Below are positions 8,549 through 20,396 of a stretch of DNA of 64,000 nucleotides, one piece after another; position 1 is the stretch's first letter, and every line of letters starts with the position of its first letter. The DNA lies in the NCBI RefSeq assembly GCF_013450155.1, contig NZ_JACCKD010000001.1, forward strand, positions 124,001 through 188,000. Direction: 5' to 3'. This DNA comes from Haloechinothrix aidingensis. GTDB taxonomy: Bacteria; Actinomycetota; Actinomycetes; Mycobacteriales; Pseudonocardiaceae. Position numbers and translations under genes: made by a program. The notes beneath the pieces were generated by a model. The model saw nothing but the letters and a program-made list of their open reading frames with translations. It was not told the origin of the DNA and made no database searches.

Positions 8549-9925
8549 TCAGCCGCGTTTGCGGCCCGACTTCTTCTTGGCCGCACCCGTCCCGGCTCGG
8601 CCGGTCCCGCTCGCCTTCGCTCCGTTCTTCTTGGCTTGCCCACCCGTCGACTTCGCGCCGCTCGCGGACTGGCCGGTTCCGGAGGAGCCCGTCTTGGACC
8701 CGGATGACTTCGCCTTGCCGTTCGTCGACGGGGCTCCGCCCTTGCTCGCCTTGGCACCGCCTGCCGACGACCCCCCAGAGGTCTTACCCGAGCCGGACGC
8801 GCCCTGCTTCCCGGTCGACGACTTGGCCTGCTTTCCGGGTTGCTTCCCGGACTGGTTCCGCTGCTTGCTTCCTTGGCCGGACCCCGATCGGTTCTGCTTC
8901 GCTCCCGATGTGCCTGCCTTCTTCGGGGCCTGCTTCTGGGGCGCCTGCTGCTCGGTCGTTTCCTGTGCGCCGTCGGCCTCGCCCTGGCTCTCGTGCACGC
9001 CGTCATCCGACTCGGAGTCGCCGTCCTCGCTCGTCTGGCCCGCGGTGCCCTTCTTCTTGTCCGGCCGCTGACCCGGCTTCGGCGCCAGATCGGTGCGTTT
9101 CTGCGAGGCCTGTTCCTTCTTCTGCTCCTCTTCCCGGTCGATCCAGCGGTAGACCAGACGCTGCTGCATCAGCGTCCACGTGTTGTTCGCCAGGAAGTAG
9201 ATCAGCAGCCCGAGCGGCATGAACGCACCGAACACCAGCAGACCGATCGGGAAGATGTACTGGGTCAGCTTGTTCATGATCGCGGTCTGCTGCGTGGCCG
9301 TAGCGGGATTCTGCCGCTGTACGGAGTGCCGCGCCGTCAGGTGCGTCAGGATGGAAGCCAGGATCATCATGGGCACGCCGACCGGCAGCGCCGCACTGTG
9401 GAAACCGGCGTTCACCGCCTCGGCACCGGTACCGACGGTGGCCATCTGGGTGTTGTAGATCGCCTGACCGAGGTTCGAACCGAAGATGTCCGCCTCGATG
9501 TACTGGCTGACGCCTTCCGGGCTGAAGAAGTAGTTGCCCGATCCCTCTTCATTGCTGCTCGCGAAGAGGCGGAGCACGTGTACCAGACCGATGAAGACCG
9601 GGATCTGCAGCAGGATCGGCAGGCACCCGCCGACCGGGTTGACGCCGTGCTCACGTTGGAGCTTCTGCATCTCCTGCGCCTGGCGCTGGCGGTCGTTCGC
9701 GTACCGCTTCTGGATCTTCTTGATCTCCGGCGCGAAGTCCTGCATCTTGCGCATCGAGCGCACTTGGCTCACGAACGGCTTGAACAGGATCGCCCTGACC
9801 GTGAAGGTGAGGAAGACGATACCCAGTATCCACGACACCGCCTGTGTCTCGCCCAGCACGAACCCGAAAGCCTTGTGCCAGAACCACAAGATGAACGAGA
9901 CGGGGTAATAGATGAAGTCGAGCAC
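8549..9925 (-). CDS. yidC: Membrane protein insertase YidC
   Basis: 458-aa Oxa1/YidC insertase that places membrane proteins into the lipid bilayer alone or with Sec. The membrane part spans about residues 1-265: a first hydrophobic segment near the N-terminus, the cytoplasmic coiled hairpin (MRKMQDFAPEIKKIQKRY), and the family motif PVFIGLVHVLR with four more membrane segments. The C-terminal about 170 residues are a long Gly/Ser/Lys/Gln/Ala-rich tail, far longer than in proteobacteria, probably disordered and ribosome- or RNA-facing (it ends KKKSGRKRG). GTG start with GAGGAG 8 bases upstream. Immediately downstream of yidD. Confidence 0.95.
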   Translation of the reverse strand: MLDFIYYPVSFILWFWHKAFGFVLGETQAVSWILGIVFLTFTVRAILFKPFVSQVRSMRKMQDFAPEIKKIQKRYANDRQRQAQEMQKLQREHGVNPVGGCLPILLQIPVFIGLVHVLRLFASSNEEGSGNYFFSPEGVSQYIEADIFGSNLGQAIYNTQMATVGTGAEAVNAGFHSAALPVGVPMMILASILTHLTARHSVQRQNPATATQQTAIMNKLTQYIFPIGLLVFGAFMPLGLLIYFLANNTWTLMQQRLVYRWIDREEEQKKEQASQKRTDLAPKPGQRPDKKKGTAGQTSEDGDSESDDGVHESQGEADGAQETTEQQAPQKQAPKKAGTSGAKQNRSGSGQGSKQRNQSGKQPGKQAKSSTGKQGASGSGKTSGGSSAGGAKASKGGAPSTNGKAKSSGSKTGSSGTGQSASGAKSTGGQAKKNGAKASGTGRAGTGAAKKKSGRKRG

Positions 9926-9929
9926 TGAG

Positions 9930-10310
9930 CTACTCCTCGATTGAGCTACCTGATCTCTGGGCGCGCACCGAGAACCGGTCCGGAACAGGGTCCAGACCTC
10001 CAGGGTGCCAGGGTCCGCACCGTCCGAGCCTGCACAGGGTCATGACCGACCCCTTCACCGCACCGTGCCGTGCCAGCGCCTCCAAAGCGTAAGCGCTACA
10101 GGTCGGGTAGAAGCGACAACTCGGGGGAAGCAGCGGTCCGATAAGCAGCCGGTACAGCCGTACCGGCAACTGGACGAGCCAGGCGAGCGGGCCCGGGCGC
10201 GCCCACGACGCCGAGGATGTACTGCGCTGCGCGTCGCAGGCATCGTCCTCGGACTCGTGGCGCTGCTCCGACTTGCCCGTCGGCTTCTGGCTCTCGTTCA
10301 CACGGGTCAT
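9930..10310 (-). CDS. yidD: Membrane protein insertion efficiency factor YidD
   Basis: 126-aa member of the YidD/haemolytic family (DUF37). The signature [22 protein letters not shown] is complete, with its three conserved cysteines including [18 protein letters not shown] further on. An N-terminal amphipathic segment ([18 protein letters not shown]) fits membrane association. The start codon overlaps the rnpA stop in an ATGA, showing translational coupling. The N-terminal about 35 residues before the amphipathic segment are a polar extension. Confidence 0.95.
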   Translation of the reverse strand: MTRVNESQKPTGKSEQRHESEDDACDAQRSTSSASWARPGPLAWLVQLPVRLYRLLIGPLLPPSCRFYPTCSAYALEALARHGAVKGSVMTLCRLGRCGPWHPGGLDPVPDRFSVRAQRSGSSIEE

Positions 10311-10684
10311 CCGTCGTCGTTATCGCTGCGCCGGCTCGGAGTCAGTCCCAGCCGGCGCAGCGCGCTGTCAACATCGTTCGCGAGTTCTCGGCTCGTGGCG
10401 GAAGCAGCCGCGGGTAAGGCTCGTATCACCAACGAACTCCCCGGCGGCAATGTTCCAAGTCGCGCTCGCGTCACGTGACGCAATTTTCGCGTCACCCGAT
10501 GCCGCACAACCGAGTTCCCCACCGCCTTGCTGACGACGAACCCCGCCTTCGACGGAGTCGACTCAGCCATGTCCTGTCCGGGTATGGCGTGGACCACAAG
10601 GCGCCGTCGACCCGCTTTGACGCCCCGCCGCATGATGTGCCGGAACTCCTCGCTCCGCCGTACCCGAGCTTCCTTCGGTAACAC
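10307..10684 (-). CDS. rnpA: Ribonuclease P protein component
   Basis: 125-aa protein subunit of RNase P, which matures tRNA 5' ends. The family starts are visible as [20 protein letters not shown] and the signature [18 protein letters not shown], the conserved RNR-type basic helix that contacts the RNA subunit, here altered to [14 protein letters not shown] start. Between rpmH (116 bp upstream) and yidD (4-bp overlap), the universal bacterial arrangement. The ribosome-binding site is weak. Confidence 0.95.
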   Translation of the reverse strand: MLPKEARVRRSEEFRHIMRRGVKAGRRRLVVHAIPGQDMAESTPSKAGFVVSKAVGNSVVRHRVTRKLRHVTRARLGTLPPGSSLVIRALPAAASATSRELANDVDSALRRLGLTPSRRSDNDDG

Positions 10685-10800
10685 GACGCGCTATCCAACA
10701 TTCCTGGTCAGGACACCGAAGCAGCCGAACGGCACGGAGAGCACCCTCTCCGTTGCGGTGCGATCCACAACGAACACGGCGTGGTCGGCCGTGGCACGGC

Positions 10801-10944
10801 TCAGGCGGACAGCCTCGCGCGACCCTTGTGGCGACGAGCGGCGACCACGGCGCGCCCCGCACGAGTGTGCATACGCTGGCGGAACCCGTGCTTACGCGCC
10901 CGCCGACGCTTGTTCGGCTGAAATGTGTGCTTACCCTTGCTCAC
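10801..10944 (-). CDS. rpmH: 50S ribosomal protein L34
   Basis: 47-aa L34, too short for many gene finders. It starts [20 protein letters not shown] and ends KGRARLSA; FQPNxRRRAxxHGFxxRM is the family signature and is fully present. GTG start with GAGGAG about 9 bases upstream. It heads the rpmH-rnpA-yidD-yidC-jag operon, divergent from dnaA. Confidence 0.97.
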   Translation of the reverse strand: MSKGKHTFQPNKRRRARKHGFRQRMHTRAGRAVVAARRHKGRARLSA

Positions 10945-11605
10945 GGCTGCCCGCTCCTCAACTCACGGTTGTTGAACTGCCTACTCGGTGTCCTACTCAC
11001 GGATCGGGTCCTTCACCCGTCCGCCCTGACGCTGTCCTCCGCTGCACTTCGCAGTCGTCCGCAGTCGCGCGCCACCGTTCCATACGGTTGCCGCTCAACC
11101 CTGACCCGGCGACCACGTTGTGCAGGGCCGGACTCGGGCACAACAAAGGCGCCCGTTGTCGACGGGGGACCTTACGAGCGTACGCACTCCTTACCCGGTC
11201 GTGTGCACTGCCCCCCGGATGTCGCCCGGGTGGACGCACCTCGCGTCATCCACCTGGCCGAGTGAATACCCGGCCGTTCCGGCTGGCGACACGCCGTATG
11301 CCGTGAAATCCTTGCCGTCATGCAACTCTTGTGGCAGGTCCTGGGCCTTGTTACCGTGCTCCTTCTCGGGCGGACCAATCAAGCAGCGCCACACTGAGCG
11401 CGCTGAAGAAGTGTGCGAAGCTTTTCGGCGCAGCCTTGAGCCGATGGCGATCCGAACTGCGCGTGACCGTACATTAGTGCACAGTTGTGGATAACTATGT
11501 GGACACCTCCCGTGTGAGTGACCGCATGCCGCGCTTGATCAGTCGTCGGCTGCGCGAGTCGACCGTGACGTAGAGGGTCTCTTGGAGGGGAGGGGAGCGG
11601 TACAC
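10945..11605. other. rpmH-dnaA divergent intergenic region
   Basis: About 660 bp between the divergent rpmH and dnaA genes. It must hold both promoters. I find no convincing gene; the open frames are basic, low-complexity shadows. The dnaA-proximal end carries two DnaA boxes. No clear -10/-35 pair could be assigned. Confidence 0.6.
11486..11506. promoter_or_regulatory. Two DnaA boxes upstream of dnaA
   Basis: On the minus strand TTATCCACA (11486-11494) and GTGTCCACA (11498-11506). They lie about 100 bp before the dnaA start and are placed to allow DnaA autoregulation. Confidence 0.8.
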
Positions 11606-13300
11606 GTGTCCGAGAACCAGATCAACCTTGCTGAGGTGTGGGAACAGGTCGTTCGGGAGCTGTCCACCGGAACGTTGTCCCCACAGCAGCGTGCGTGGAT
11701 GCGTGTGACGCGCCCGATCGGGCTGCTGGACGGTACGGCTTTGCTGGCCGCGCCGAGCGACTTCGCGAAAGACGCCATCGAGCGGGCCCTGCGTGACCCG
11801 ATCACCGACGCGCTTTCCCGGCATGTCGGCCAGAACGTGTCGCTGGCCGTCAAGGTCGACACCGTGGACGAAGCCGACGGGGTCGGCTCCGAACCGGTTC
11901 CGCCTGCGTACGGCGCTACCGTACCCGCCCCCGCGAACGCCGCGAGTCCCAGCAGCGCACCCAGCAGCACACCCGGTGGGGGTCCCGGTGGGGGCGCGGG
12001 TGCGAGTGTCGGCGGGGGCGCCGGCACCAGCGGGGGAACCACCGGCCGCACCGAAGCGTCCGGCACGCTCACCGCGCCGCCGTCACCGGCGTCGACCGCC
12101 GTCGCCGCCACCGGGGACAGCCCCGGTGCCGAGAACGACAACGGTGAGGACGAGGTCGATGAAGAGGGCGAGGCGCTCGCGGCCGTCCACGAGATCTGGC
12201 CGACGTTCTCCGGCCGGCCGGTAGCAGGGCAGCCCTATACCGCCCCAGCCCAACCACAGACCTCCAAGACGCGGCTCAACGAGAAGTACACCTTCGACAC
12301 CTTCGTGATCGGTGCCTCCAACCGCTTCGCGCACGCCGCCGCGGTCGCCGTCGCCGAAGCCCCGTCGCGGGCGTACAACCCGCTGTTCGTGTGGGGAGAG
12401 TCCGGACTCGGCAAGACCCACCTGCTCCACGCCGTAGGCCACTACGCGCAACGGCTGTTCCCCGGTATGCGCGTGCGCTACGTGTCGACGGAGGAGTTCA
12501 CCAACGACTTCATCAACTCGCTGCGTGACGACCGCAAGGTCGCGTTCCAGCGGCGTTACCGGGACATCGACATCCTGCTCGTCGACGACATCCAGTTCCT
12601 CGAAGGCAAGGAAGGGACACAGGAGGAGTTCTTCCACACTTTCAACACGCTGCACAACGCCAACAAGCAGATCGTGGTGTCCTCCGACCGCCCACCGAAG
12701 CACCTGGAGACGCTGGAGGACCGGCTGCGAACCCGGTTCGAGTGGGGACTGATCACCGATATCCAGCCCCCCGAGCTCGAGACGCGCATCGCGATCCTGC
12801 GCAAGAAGGCGGCCCAGGACAGGTTGGCCGTACCCGGTGACGTCCTCGAGTTCATCGCCGCCCGCATCGAGGCGAACATCCGCGAGCTGGAGGGCGCGCT
12901 GATCCGCGTCACCGCGTTCGCCTCGCTCAACCAGCAGGCGGTCGACCTCGGTCTGGCCGAGATCGTGTTACGCGACCTGATCCCCGACTCGCAGCCGCCC
13001 GAGATCAGCTCCTCCACGATCATGGGTGTGACCGCCGAGTTCTTCGGCGTATCCATCGAAGACATCTGCGGGCCGGGTAAGACCAAGGCGCTGGCCACCG
13101 CCCGGCAGATCTCCATGTACCTGTGCCGCGAACTCACGGACATGTCGCTGCCGCGCATCGGGCAGACCTTCGGCGGCCGTGATCACACCACGGTGATGCA
13201 CGCCGACAAGAAGATCCGCAAGGAGATGGCCGAGCGTCGCCGCATCTACGACCAGGTACAGGAGCTCACCTCGCGCATCAAGCAGCGCGCCAAGCAGTAG
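11606..13300 (+). CDS. dnaA: Chromosomal replication initiator protein DnaA
   Basis: 564-aa AAA+ initiator. Domain I spans about 1-85 ([19 protein letters not shown]); domain II is a long Gly/Ala/Pro/Ser-rich linker (about 90-220), typical of actinomycetes. Domain III has Walker [10 protein letters not shown] (264-272) and Walker [10 protein letters not shown]. Domain IV ends with the DnaA-box reading signature [16 protein letters not shown] chose the GTG at 11606, preceded by GGAGGGGAGGGG; an upstream TTG at 11582 lies before that ribosome-binding site. It binds the boxes in oriC directly downstream. Confidence 0.98.
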   Translation: MSENQINLAEVWEQVVRELSTGTLSPQQRAWMRVTRPIGLLDGTALLAAPSDFAKDAIERALRDPITDALSRHVGQNVSLAVKVDTVDEADGVGSEPVPPAYGATVPAPANAASPSSAPSSTPGGGPGGGAGASVGGGAGTSGGTTGRTEASGTLTAPPSPASTAVAATGDSPGAENDNGEDEVDEEGEALAAVHEIWPTFSGRPVAGQPYTAPAQPQTSKTRLNEKYTFDTFVIGASNRFAHAAAVAVAEAPSRAYNPLFVWGESGLGKTHLLHAVGHYAQRLFPGMRVRYVSTEEFTNDFINSLRDDRKVAFQRRYRDIDILLVDDIQFLEGKEGTQEEFFHTFNTLHNANKQIVVSSDRPPKHLETLEDRLRTRFEWGLITDIQPPELETRIAILRKKAAQDRLAVPGDVLEFIAARIEANIRELEGALIRVTAFASLNQQAVDLGLAEIVLRDLIPDSQPPEISSSTIMGVTAEFFGVSIEDICGPGKTKALATARQISMYLCRELTDMSLPRIGQTFGGRDHTTVMHADKKIRKEMAERRRIYDQVQELTSRIKQRAKQ

Positions 13301-14131
13301 GGCGGGCACCGGGCAGCGCGGGCTGCCCGGTGGTGCACGGCGCCGTGTGCCCGCCTCGCTGTCATCCACACGTATCGATCGGCCCGGCCCCGCACACCAC
13401 CGGCGTGTGCGGGGCTTGCGGCGCCGTGTGGCGCCGTCCGTCCACCGCCGGGAACCCGCGGATTCCGAGACTCCCTCCCGCGGCGACTGTCGGCGCGCGG
13501 CCGCCGTCGGTTCGACACAGGGTCGTTGCCTGGTCGCTGCCTGCGGGCTCGGCACCGTTACGCGCCGCCATCTGGTTCCCCTGAGCGAGTGATCTGCGTT
13601 ACCCGTTCAGCTCGCAGCCAACTTGGGTACGAATCGGCACACAACTGGGGAGAGAACTGTGGATAACTGTGGACTACCGGTGGACCGTCTTGTGCGGTTT
13701 CGAGTTCTCCACCGATCGCACGATCCGTCCACCGGAACCACCCCCAAGGAGTCCACACCATCGCGCCTCTGGCGAACTGCGACGAAGCCGCTTGTCCACA
13801 CAACCCACAACCCTTACTGCTGTTACGGGTTTATCTCTTTTCCTCAAGAACTCTTGAACACCAACATCCGTCCCTGTTGGGGACAACCCGCTTCGACACG
13901 GCTCGTACCGCTCGCCGTGTCTGGTGAACCCGGATGACGCGACCGCACGCAACGTTCTAACGTGGGTGCTCACACGGATGGTTCGCACCAAGTTGCGTCT
14001 CGCACCTCGCTGGCATGCGCCTGGTACGGATACCACCGGTGCATCATGAGCACGTTGTCGCAGCGCAGCGCGCTCTCCTAGAGCTGCATGGCTTCCGAGA
14101 ACCGAAGTCTCGGCTGTCGAAAGGATGGGGC
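13301..14131. other. Origin of replication oriC (dnaA-dnaN intergenic)
   Basis: 831 bp without a gene between dnaA and dnaN, the standard actinomycete origin position. DnaA boxes are visible: TCATCCACA at 13362, TTATCCACA (minus) at 13658, TAGTCCACA (minus) at 13668, GAGTCCACA at 13749 and a perfect TTGTCCACA at 13792, plus weaker copies around 13679-13733 and 13801. Just after the box cluster, about 13811-13862, is a locally AT-richer stretch (ttatctcttttcctcaagaa) that could be the unwinding element. Confidence 0.9.
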
Positions 14132-15271
14132 ATGAAGATCCGCGTGGAGCGTGATGCTCTCGCCGATGCCGTCGCCTGGGTCGCGCGCAGCCTGCCGTCA
14201 CGACCGCCCGTTCCCGTACTCGGCGGAGTGTTGCTCGACGCCGGTGGGGAATCCGGTGGTGACGCGGACGCGCTGACCATCTCGGGGTTCGACTACGAGG
14301 TCTCGGCCACCGCCGGTATCGCGGCCACGATCGCCGACGGCGGACGTGCGCTGGTGTCCGGCAGGTTGCTGGCCGACATCACGAAGGCGTTGCCCGCACA
14401 GCCGGTCGACCTGTCCGTCGAGGGCTCCCGTGCGACCATCAGCTGCGGGTCCGCCAAGTTCAGCCTGCCGACGATGCCTGTGGAGGACTATCCCCAGCTG
14501 CCGAGCCAGCCGACGTTCGCTGGCGAGCTCGCGGGCGACGCGTTCAGCAGCGCCGTGGCGCAGGTGGCTGTCGCGGCGGGCAAGGACGACACGCTCCCGA
14601 TGCTCACCGGGCTACGGATCGAGATCTCCGGTGACACGCTGACCATGGTCGCCACCGACCGCTTCCGGCTGGCGATGCGGGAGTTCACCTGGCAGCCTGC
14701 CGAGGAGGTCACCGACGCGGCGGTGCTCGTCCCGGCACGGACCCTCGCAGAGGCAGCCAAGTCGCTCGGTTCGAGCGGGGCGACGTTGCGCCTCGCGCTG
14801 GCAAGCGGGGACGGCATGCTGGGGTTGTCCGGTTCGGGGCGCTACACCACGACCCGGTTGCTGGACGCCGAGTTCCCCCCGTACCGGCAGCTGCTTCCGG
14901 ACCAGCACACGTCCCGGGCCGTTCTCGACGTCTCCACGCTCGCCGACGCGATCAAGCGCGTCTCGCTCGTCGCCGAGCGCGGTGCGCAGGTGCGGATGGA
15001 GTTCGGCGACGAGACGCTGCGGCTGTCGGCGGGCGGCGACGACGAGGGAAGCGCCGAGGAAGAGCTCGCCGTGGAGTACGAGGGCGAGCCGGTCACGATC
15101 GCGTTCAACCCCGGGTACCTCACCGACGGGCTGGCGGCGTTGAGCTCCGACCGTGTCGAGCTGACATTCACCACGCCCAACCGGCCCGCCCTGATCAAAC
15201 CCGCCGACTCGGATGGCACGGTGATTCCCGGGTATCTGTACCTGTTGATGCCGGTACGGCTGCCCGGTTAG
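14132..15271 (+). CDS. dnaN: DNA polymerase III beta subunit (sliding clamp)
   Basis: 379-aa processivity clamp, three repeated clamp domains. N-terminal [20 protein letters not shown] is the usual opening, and the C-terminal [10 protein letters not shown] is the conserved end (family YLLMPVRL). The internal [10 protein letters not shown] (family DRYRLA) closes domain II. It forms the ring that tethers the replicative polymerase and recruits many DNA-maintenance factors. The ATG at 14132 follows AAAGGA and begins the conserved protein, although the frame is open back to 14015. Confidence 0.97.
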   Translation: MKIRVERDALADAVAWVARSLPSRPPVPVLGGVLLDAGGESGGDADALTISGFDYEVSATAGIAATIADGGRALVSGRLLADITKALPAQPVDLSVEGSRATISCGSAKFSLPTMPVEDYPQLPSQPTFAGELAGDAFSSAVAQVAVAAGKDDTLPMLTGLRIEISGDTLTMVATDRFRLAMREFTWQPAEEVTDAAVLVPARTLAEAAKSLGSSGATLRLALASGDGMLGLSGSGRYTTTRLLDAEFPPYRQLLPDQHTSRAVLDVSTLADAIKRVSLVAERGAQVRMEFGDETLRLSAGGDDEGSAEEELAVEYEGEPVTIAFNPGYLTDGLAALSSDRVELTFTTPNRPALIKPADSDGTVIPGYLYLLMPVRLPG

Positions 15272-15294
15272 TGGCAGTCGAGCAAGGAGGCGGC

Positions 15295-16224
15295 ATGACG
15301 CAGCTCGGGCTGATTGGCCTCGGCAAGATGGGCTCCTCGATGCGGGATCGGTTGCGTGCGGCCGGTCACGAGGTGGTCGGATACGACAGGGACGCCGACC
15401 TGTCCGACACCGGTTCGCCGGCCGAACTGGTGGCGCGTTTGGACAGTCCGCGAACGGTGTGGGTGATGGTGCCGCACGGTGAACCCACCAAGCAGACCGT
15501 CGCCGAGCTCGCGGAGCTGCTCGATGAGGGCGATCTCGTCATCGAGGGGGGAAACTCGCACTTCGACGAGGACAAGGTGAACGCGGACCTGCTGGGTGCG
15601 CGCGGGATCGGGTACCTCGACGTCGGGGTGTCCGGTGGTGTCTGGGGCCGCGACTACGGGTACGCGCTGATGGTCGGTGGCCAGGCGGACGACGTCCGGC
15701 GCGCGATGCCGCTGTTCGACGCGTTGCGTCCCGAAGGTCCGCGGGAGGAGAGCGTTGTGCACGCGGGTTCCGTCGGTGCGGGCCACTTCGCGAAGATGGT
15801 GCACAACGGCGTCGAGTACGGGCTCATGCAGGCCTACGCCGAGGGGTTCGAACTGCTTGCCGCGTCCGAGGAAATATCCGATGTGGCCGGTGTGCTCACC
15901 GCCTGGTCGCGCGGCACGGTGGTGCGTTCCTGGTTGCTCGACCTGCTCGTGCGTGCTGTCTCCGACGACCCCGATATGGGGGATATCCAGGGCTATGTGG
16001 AGGACTCCGGAGAGGGGCGCTGGTCGGTGGAGCAAGCGGTCCGGCATGCGGTTCCCGCCCCTGTCATCACGGCAGCCCTGTACGCACGGTTCGGCTCACG
16101 TCAGGATGACTCGCCCGCGATGAAGGCCGTGGCCGCGCTGCGCAACCAGTTCGGTGGGCATGCGGTCGCACGCAGCTCGCACGAAGTAACGTCCGATGCA
16201 TCTACGCCACCTTCAGCTGACTGA
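15295..16224 (+). CDS. gnd: 6-phosphogluconate dehydrogenase, decarboxylating (short form)
   Basis: 309-aa NAD(P)-dependent dehydrogenase of the GndA-like short type. Rossmann motif [12 protein letters not shown] (residues 5-16), substrate loop [18 protein letters not shown], and catalytic [21 protein letters not shown] (the conserved Lys-x-x-x-Asn). It oxidises 6-phosphogluconate to ribulose 5-phosphate in the pentose phosphate pathway. ATG with AAGGAGG upstream. It sits between dnaN and recF as in other actinomycetes, and its last 29 bp overlap the recF start. Confidence 0.93.
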   Translation: MTQLGLIGLGKMGSSMRDRLRAAGHEVVGYDRDADLSDTGSPAELVARLDSPRTVWVMVPHGEPTKQTVAELAELLDEGDLVIEGGNSHFDEDKVNADLLGARGIGYLDVGVSGGVWGRDYGYALMVGGQADDVRRAMPLFDALRPEGPREESVVHAGSVGAGHFAKMVHNGVEYGLMQAYAEGFELLAASEEISDVAGVLTAWSRGTVVRSWLLDLLVRAVSDDPDMGDIQGYVEDSGEGRWSVEQAVRHAVPAPVITAALYARFGSRQDDSPAMKAVAALRNQFGGHAVARSSHEVTSDASTPPSAD

Positions 16225-17377
16225 CTTCCGCTCGTGGGAGCACGCGGACCTGGAGCTCGGCCAGGGGCCGATCGTGCTGATCGGGCGCAACGGCAAGGGA
16301 AAGACGAACGTTCTCGAGGCCGTCGGCTACCTGGCGACGCTCGGCTCGCACCGGGTGTCCACCGACACCCCGCTCGTGCGGCACGAGCGCGAGCGGGCAC
16401 TCATCAGGGCAGCCGTGGTCAACGGCGATCGCGAGCTGGTCGTCGAGCTGGAGATCAGCCCGGGCAAGAGCAACAGGGCGCGTATCAACCGGGGAGCGGT
16501 GGGACGGCCGCGTGACGTGCTCGGAATCGTCCATACTGTACTGTTCGCTCCCGAGGATCTGTCCTTGGTGAAGGGGGATCCCGCGGAACGGCGCCGCTTC
16601 CTCGACGATTTGCTCGTGCAGCGTTCGCCCCGGTACGCGGGTATCCGGTCGGAGTACGACCGGGTACTTCGCCAGCGCAACGCGCTGCTGAAGTCGACGG
16701 GCAAGCGGGGGGCGCGTGCCGCGGCGGAGGATCCGTACGCGCTGAGCACCCTGGCTGTCTGGGACTCCCAGCTCGCCGAGCTGGGAGCGCAGCTGCTCGC
16801 CGCGCGGTTGGATCTGGTCGCCGACCTCGCGCCGCACACCGCGGCGGCTTACGCTGGCATCGCGGGGAGCCCGGAAGGGGACGGGGAGCCCGGCAAGAGC
16901 GCCGGGATCACCTACCGGTCGAGCCTGGGTGCGGCGTTGCCTGCCGACTACGGCACCCCGGAAGGACAACGTGCCGATGTCGACATATTGACCAAGGCAT
17001 TGGGAGACGCGGTGGTCGAGTCCCGGGAGAGCGAGCTGGAGCGCGGGGTGAGCTTGATCGGCCCACATCGCGACGACCTCGAGATCACCCTCGGGGGCTC
17101 GCAGGCGAAGGGCTACGCCAGCCACGGCGAGTCCTGGTCGCTCGCGCTGGCGCTGCGGTTGGCCTCCTACGAGCTGCTGCGCGACGAGGCAGGCGAGCCG
17201 ATCCTGCTGCTCGACGACGTGTTCGCCGAGCTGGACCGGCACCGGAGGGCGCGCTTGGCCGAGGTCGCCTCCCGCGCGGAGCAGGTGTTCGTCACCGCGG
17301 CTGTGGATGCGGACGTGCCCGGTGAGCTGGCCGGTGTTCGCTATACCGTCGACGAGGGGAGGCTGGTTCGTGAGTGA
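16196..17377 (+). CDS. recF: DNA replication and repair protein RecF
   Basis: 393-aa SMC-like ABC ATPase acting in RecFOR gap repair. It opens [14 protein letters not shown]; Walker A is GRNGKGKTN (30-38). GPHRDDLEI and the Walker [13 protein letters not shown] with its signature region near the C-terminus are present. The ATG lies inside the end of gnd, so translation is probably coupled. It overlaps the next gene by 8 bp. Confidence 0.96.
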   Translation: MHLRHLQLTDFRSWEHADLELGQGPIVLIGRNGKGKTNVLEAVGYLATLGSHRVSTDTPLVRHERERALIRAAVVNGDRELVVELEISPGKSNRARINRGAVGRPRDVLGIVHTVLFAPEDLSLVKGDPAERRRFLDDLLVQRSPRYAGIRSEYDRVLRQRNALLKSTGKRGARAAAEDPYALSTLAVWDSQLAELGAQLLAARLDLVADLAPHTAAAYAGIAGSPEGDGEPGKSAGITYRSSLGAALPADYGTPEGQRADVDILTKALGDAVVESRESELERGVSLIGPHRDDLEITLGGSQAKGYASHGESWSLALALRLASYELLRDEAGEPILLLDDVFAELDRHRRARLAEVASRAEQVFVTAAVDADVPGELAGVRYTVDEGRLVRE

Positions 17378-18152
17378 CGGGCGAGAGGACCGGCCCCGAG
17401 CCCGGGGAGAGGGGCAGCATCCCCGGGGTGACGCGGTCGGAAGCGATCATCACCCACCTGGGGATAAACCTGTGGATAGTGTGGATAACATTGCGTCCAC
17501 GTCATCACTGAGAGCAACGTCACACGGTGAGACCGTTGCCCGTTCTGCTGATGACCGTCGCCGATCCGGCGAAGAACGCGGCGCCGAGCAACCTGTTGCC
17601 GGCGCGGGTGACGAGCCGTCCGGGGACGAGGAACAGCAGGTCAGCGGGCGGGATCTGGCACACGCGGCACTGCGCTCGGCGCAGGAGAAGGCGCGTGCCC
17701 GAGGCACCCGGCCCGGGCAGCGCCGCGGTGACCGGTCGGGTGGCGGGGGGCGCTCGCGTTCCAACCGGCGCCGGTGGTCGTCCTCGGGGGTGGACGACCG
17801 CGATCCACAACCCTTGGGACGGGTGGTCTCCCAGCTGGCCAAGCAACGCGGCTGGCAGGAACAGCTCGCTACCGGTCAGGTCTTCGGCCAGTGGGCAGCG
17901 CTGGTCGGGTCCGACGTCGCCGAGCACGCTCACCCGGTGTCGCTGTCCGAGGGTGAGCTCACCGTGCAGGCCAGCTCCACGGCGTGGGCGACCCAGCTGC
18001 GCCTGCTGCAGGCCCAGCTGCTCGGTAAGATCGCTGCCGGCGTGGGAAACGGCGTGGTCAAACGCCTGCGGATCCAGGGGCCGACCAGGCCGAGCTGGCG
18101 CTACGGACCACGGCACGTTCCGGGCAGGGGACCGCGTGACACGTACGGTTAA
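17370..18152 (+). CDS. DUF721 (DciA-like) family protein
   Basis: 260-aa protein in two parts. Residues 1 to about 150 are polar and probably disordered (Gly, Glu, Arg, Ser). The C-terminal part is the DUF721 domain ([20 protein letters not shown] through [17 protein letters not shown]). DUF721 proteins of this locus include DciA, the ancestral replicative helicase loader, so a helicase-loading role is plausible but not shown here. GTG start after GAGGGGAGG, overlapping recF. The 5' coding part contains three DnaA-box sequences. Next gene is gyrB. Confidence 0.88.
   Translation: MSDGREDRPRARGEGQHPRGDAVGSDHHPPGDKPVDSVDNIASTSSLRATSHGETVARSADDRRRSGEERGAEQPVAGAGDEPSGDEEQQVSGRDLAHAALRSAQEKARARGTRPGQRRGDRSGGGGRSRSNRRRWSSSGVDDRDPQPLGRVVSQLAKQRGWQEQLATGQVFGQWAALVGSDVAEHAHPVSLSEGELTVQASSTAWATQLRLLQAQLLGKIAAGVGNGVVKRLRIQGPTRPSWRYGPRHVPGRGPRDTYG
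17459..17488. promoter_or_regulatory. DnaA-box cluster inside the DUF721 gene
   Basis: Read on the minus strand: TTATCCCCA (17459-17467), CTATCCACA (17471-17479) and a perfect TTATCCACA (17480-17488), tandem in about 30 bp. They encode the peptide [10 protein letters not shown] on the plus strand in the disordered N-terminal part. They could control the downstream genes or add DnaA binding near oriC. Confidence 0.65.
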
Positions 18153-18289
18153 AGATCCGGTACAGCGGGTTGTTGACCAGCGACGACACGGGTGTCCTTA
18201 CGGCGGTGCCGTGATGCCCCAAGCGTAGACTGGACCTTCGAGGTGGGTGTGGGTCTTGGGGAGGATCCGCCCGTGCAAGCGTTCGCTGA

Positions 18290-20281
<1,992 letters not shown>

Positions 20282-20292
20282 CGGAGATCAGG

Positions 20293-20338
20293 GGATCGCA
20301 ATAAAGTGGTCAGAACTCTGACCACTTTATTGCGATCC
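20293..20338. repeat. Perfect 22-bp inverted repeat downstream of gyrB
   Basis: Arms 20293-20314 and 20317-20338 are exact reverse complements around a 2-bp centre; each arm contains caataaagtggtcaga. It is markedly AT-richer than its surroundings. It could be the gyrB terminator (no T tract) or, since the centre reads TGGTCAGA..TCTGACCA, an operator. It sits 59 bp before the lipase gene start. Confidence 0.8.
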
Positions 20339-20396
20339 GGTCTCGATGTCGCCCAGCCGCCTGGTGCGCGACTGGGCTGCGGGCTACTTTCCCGCC

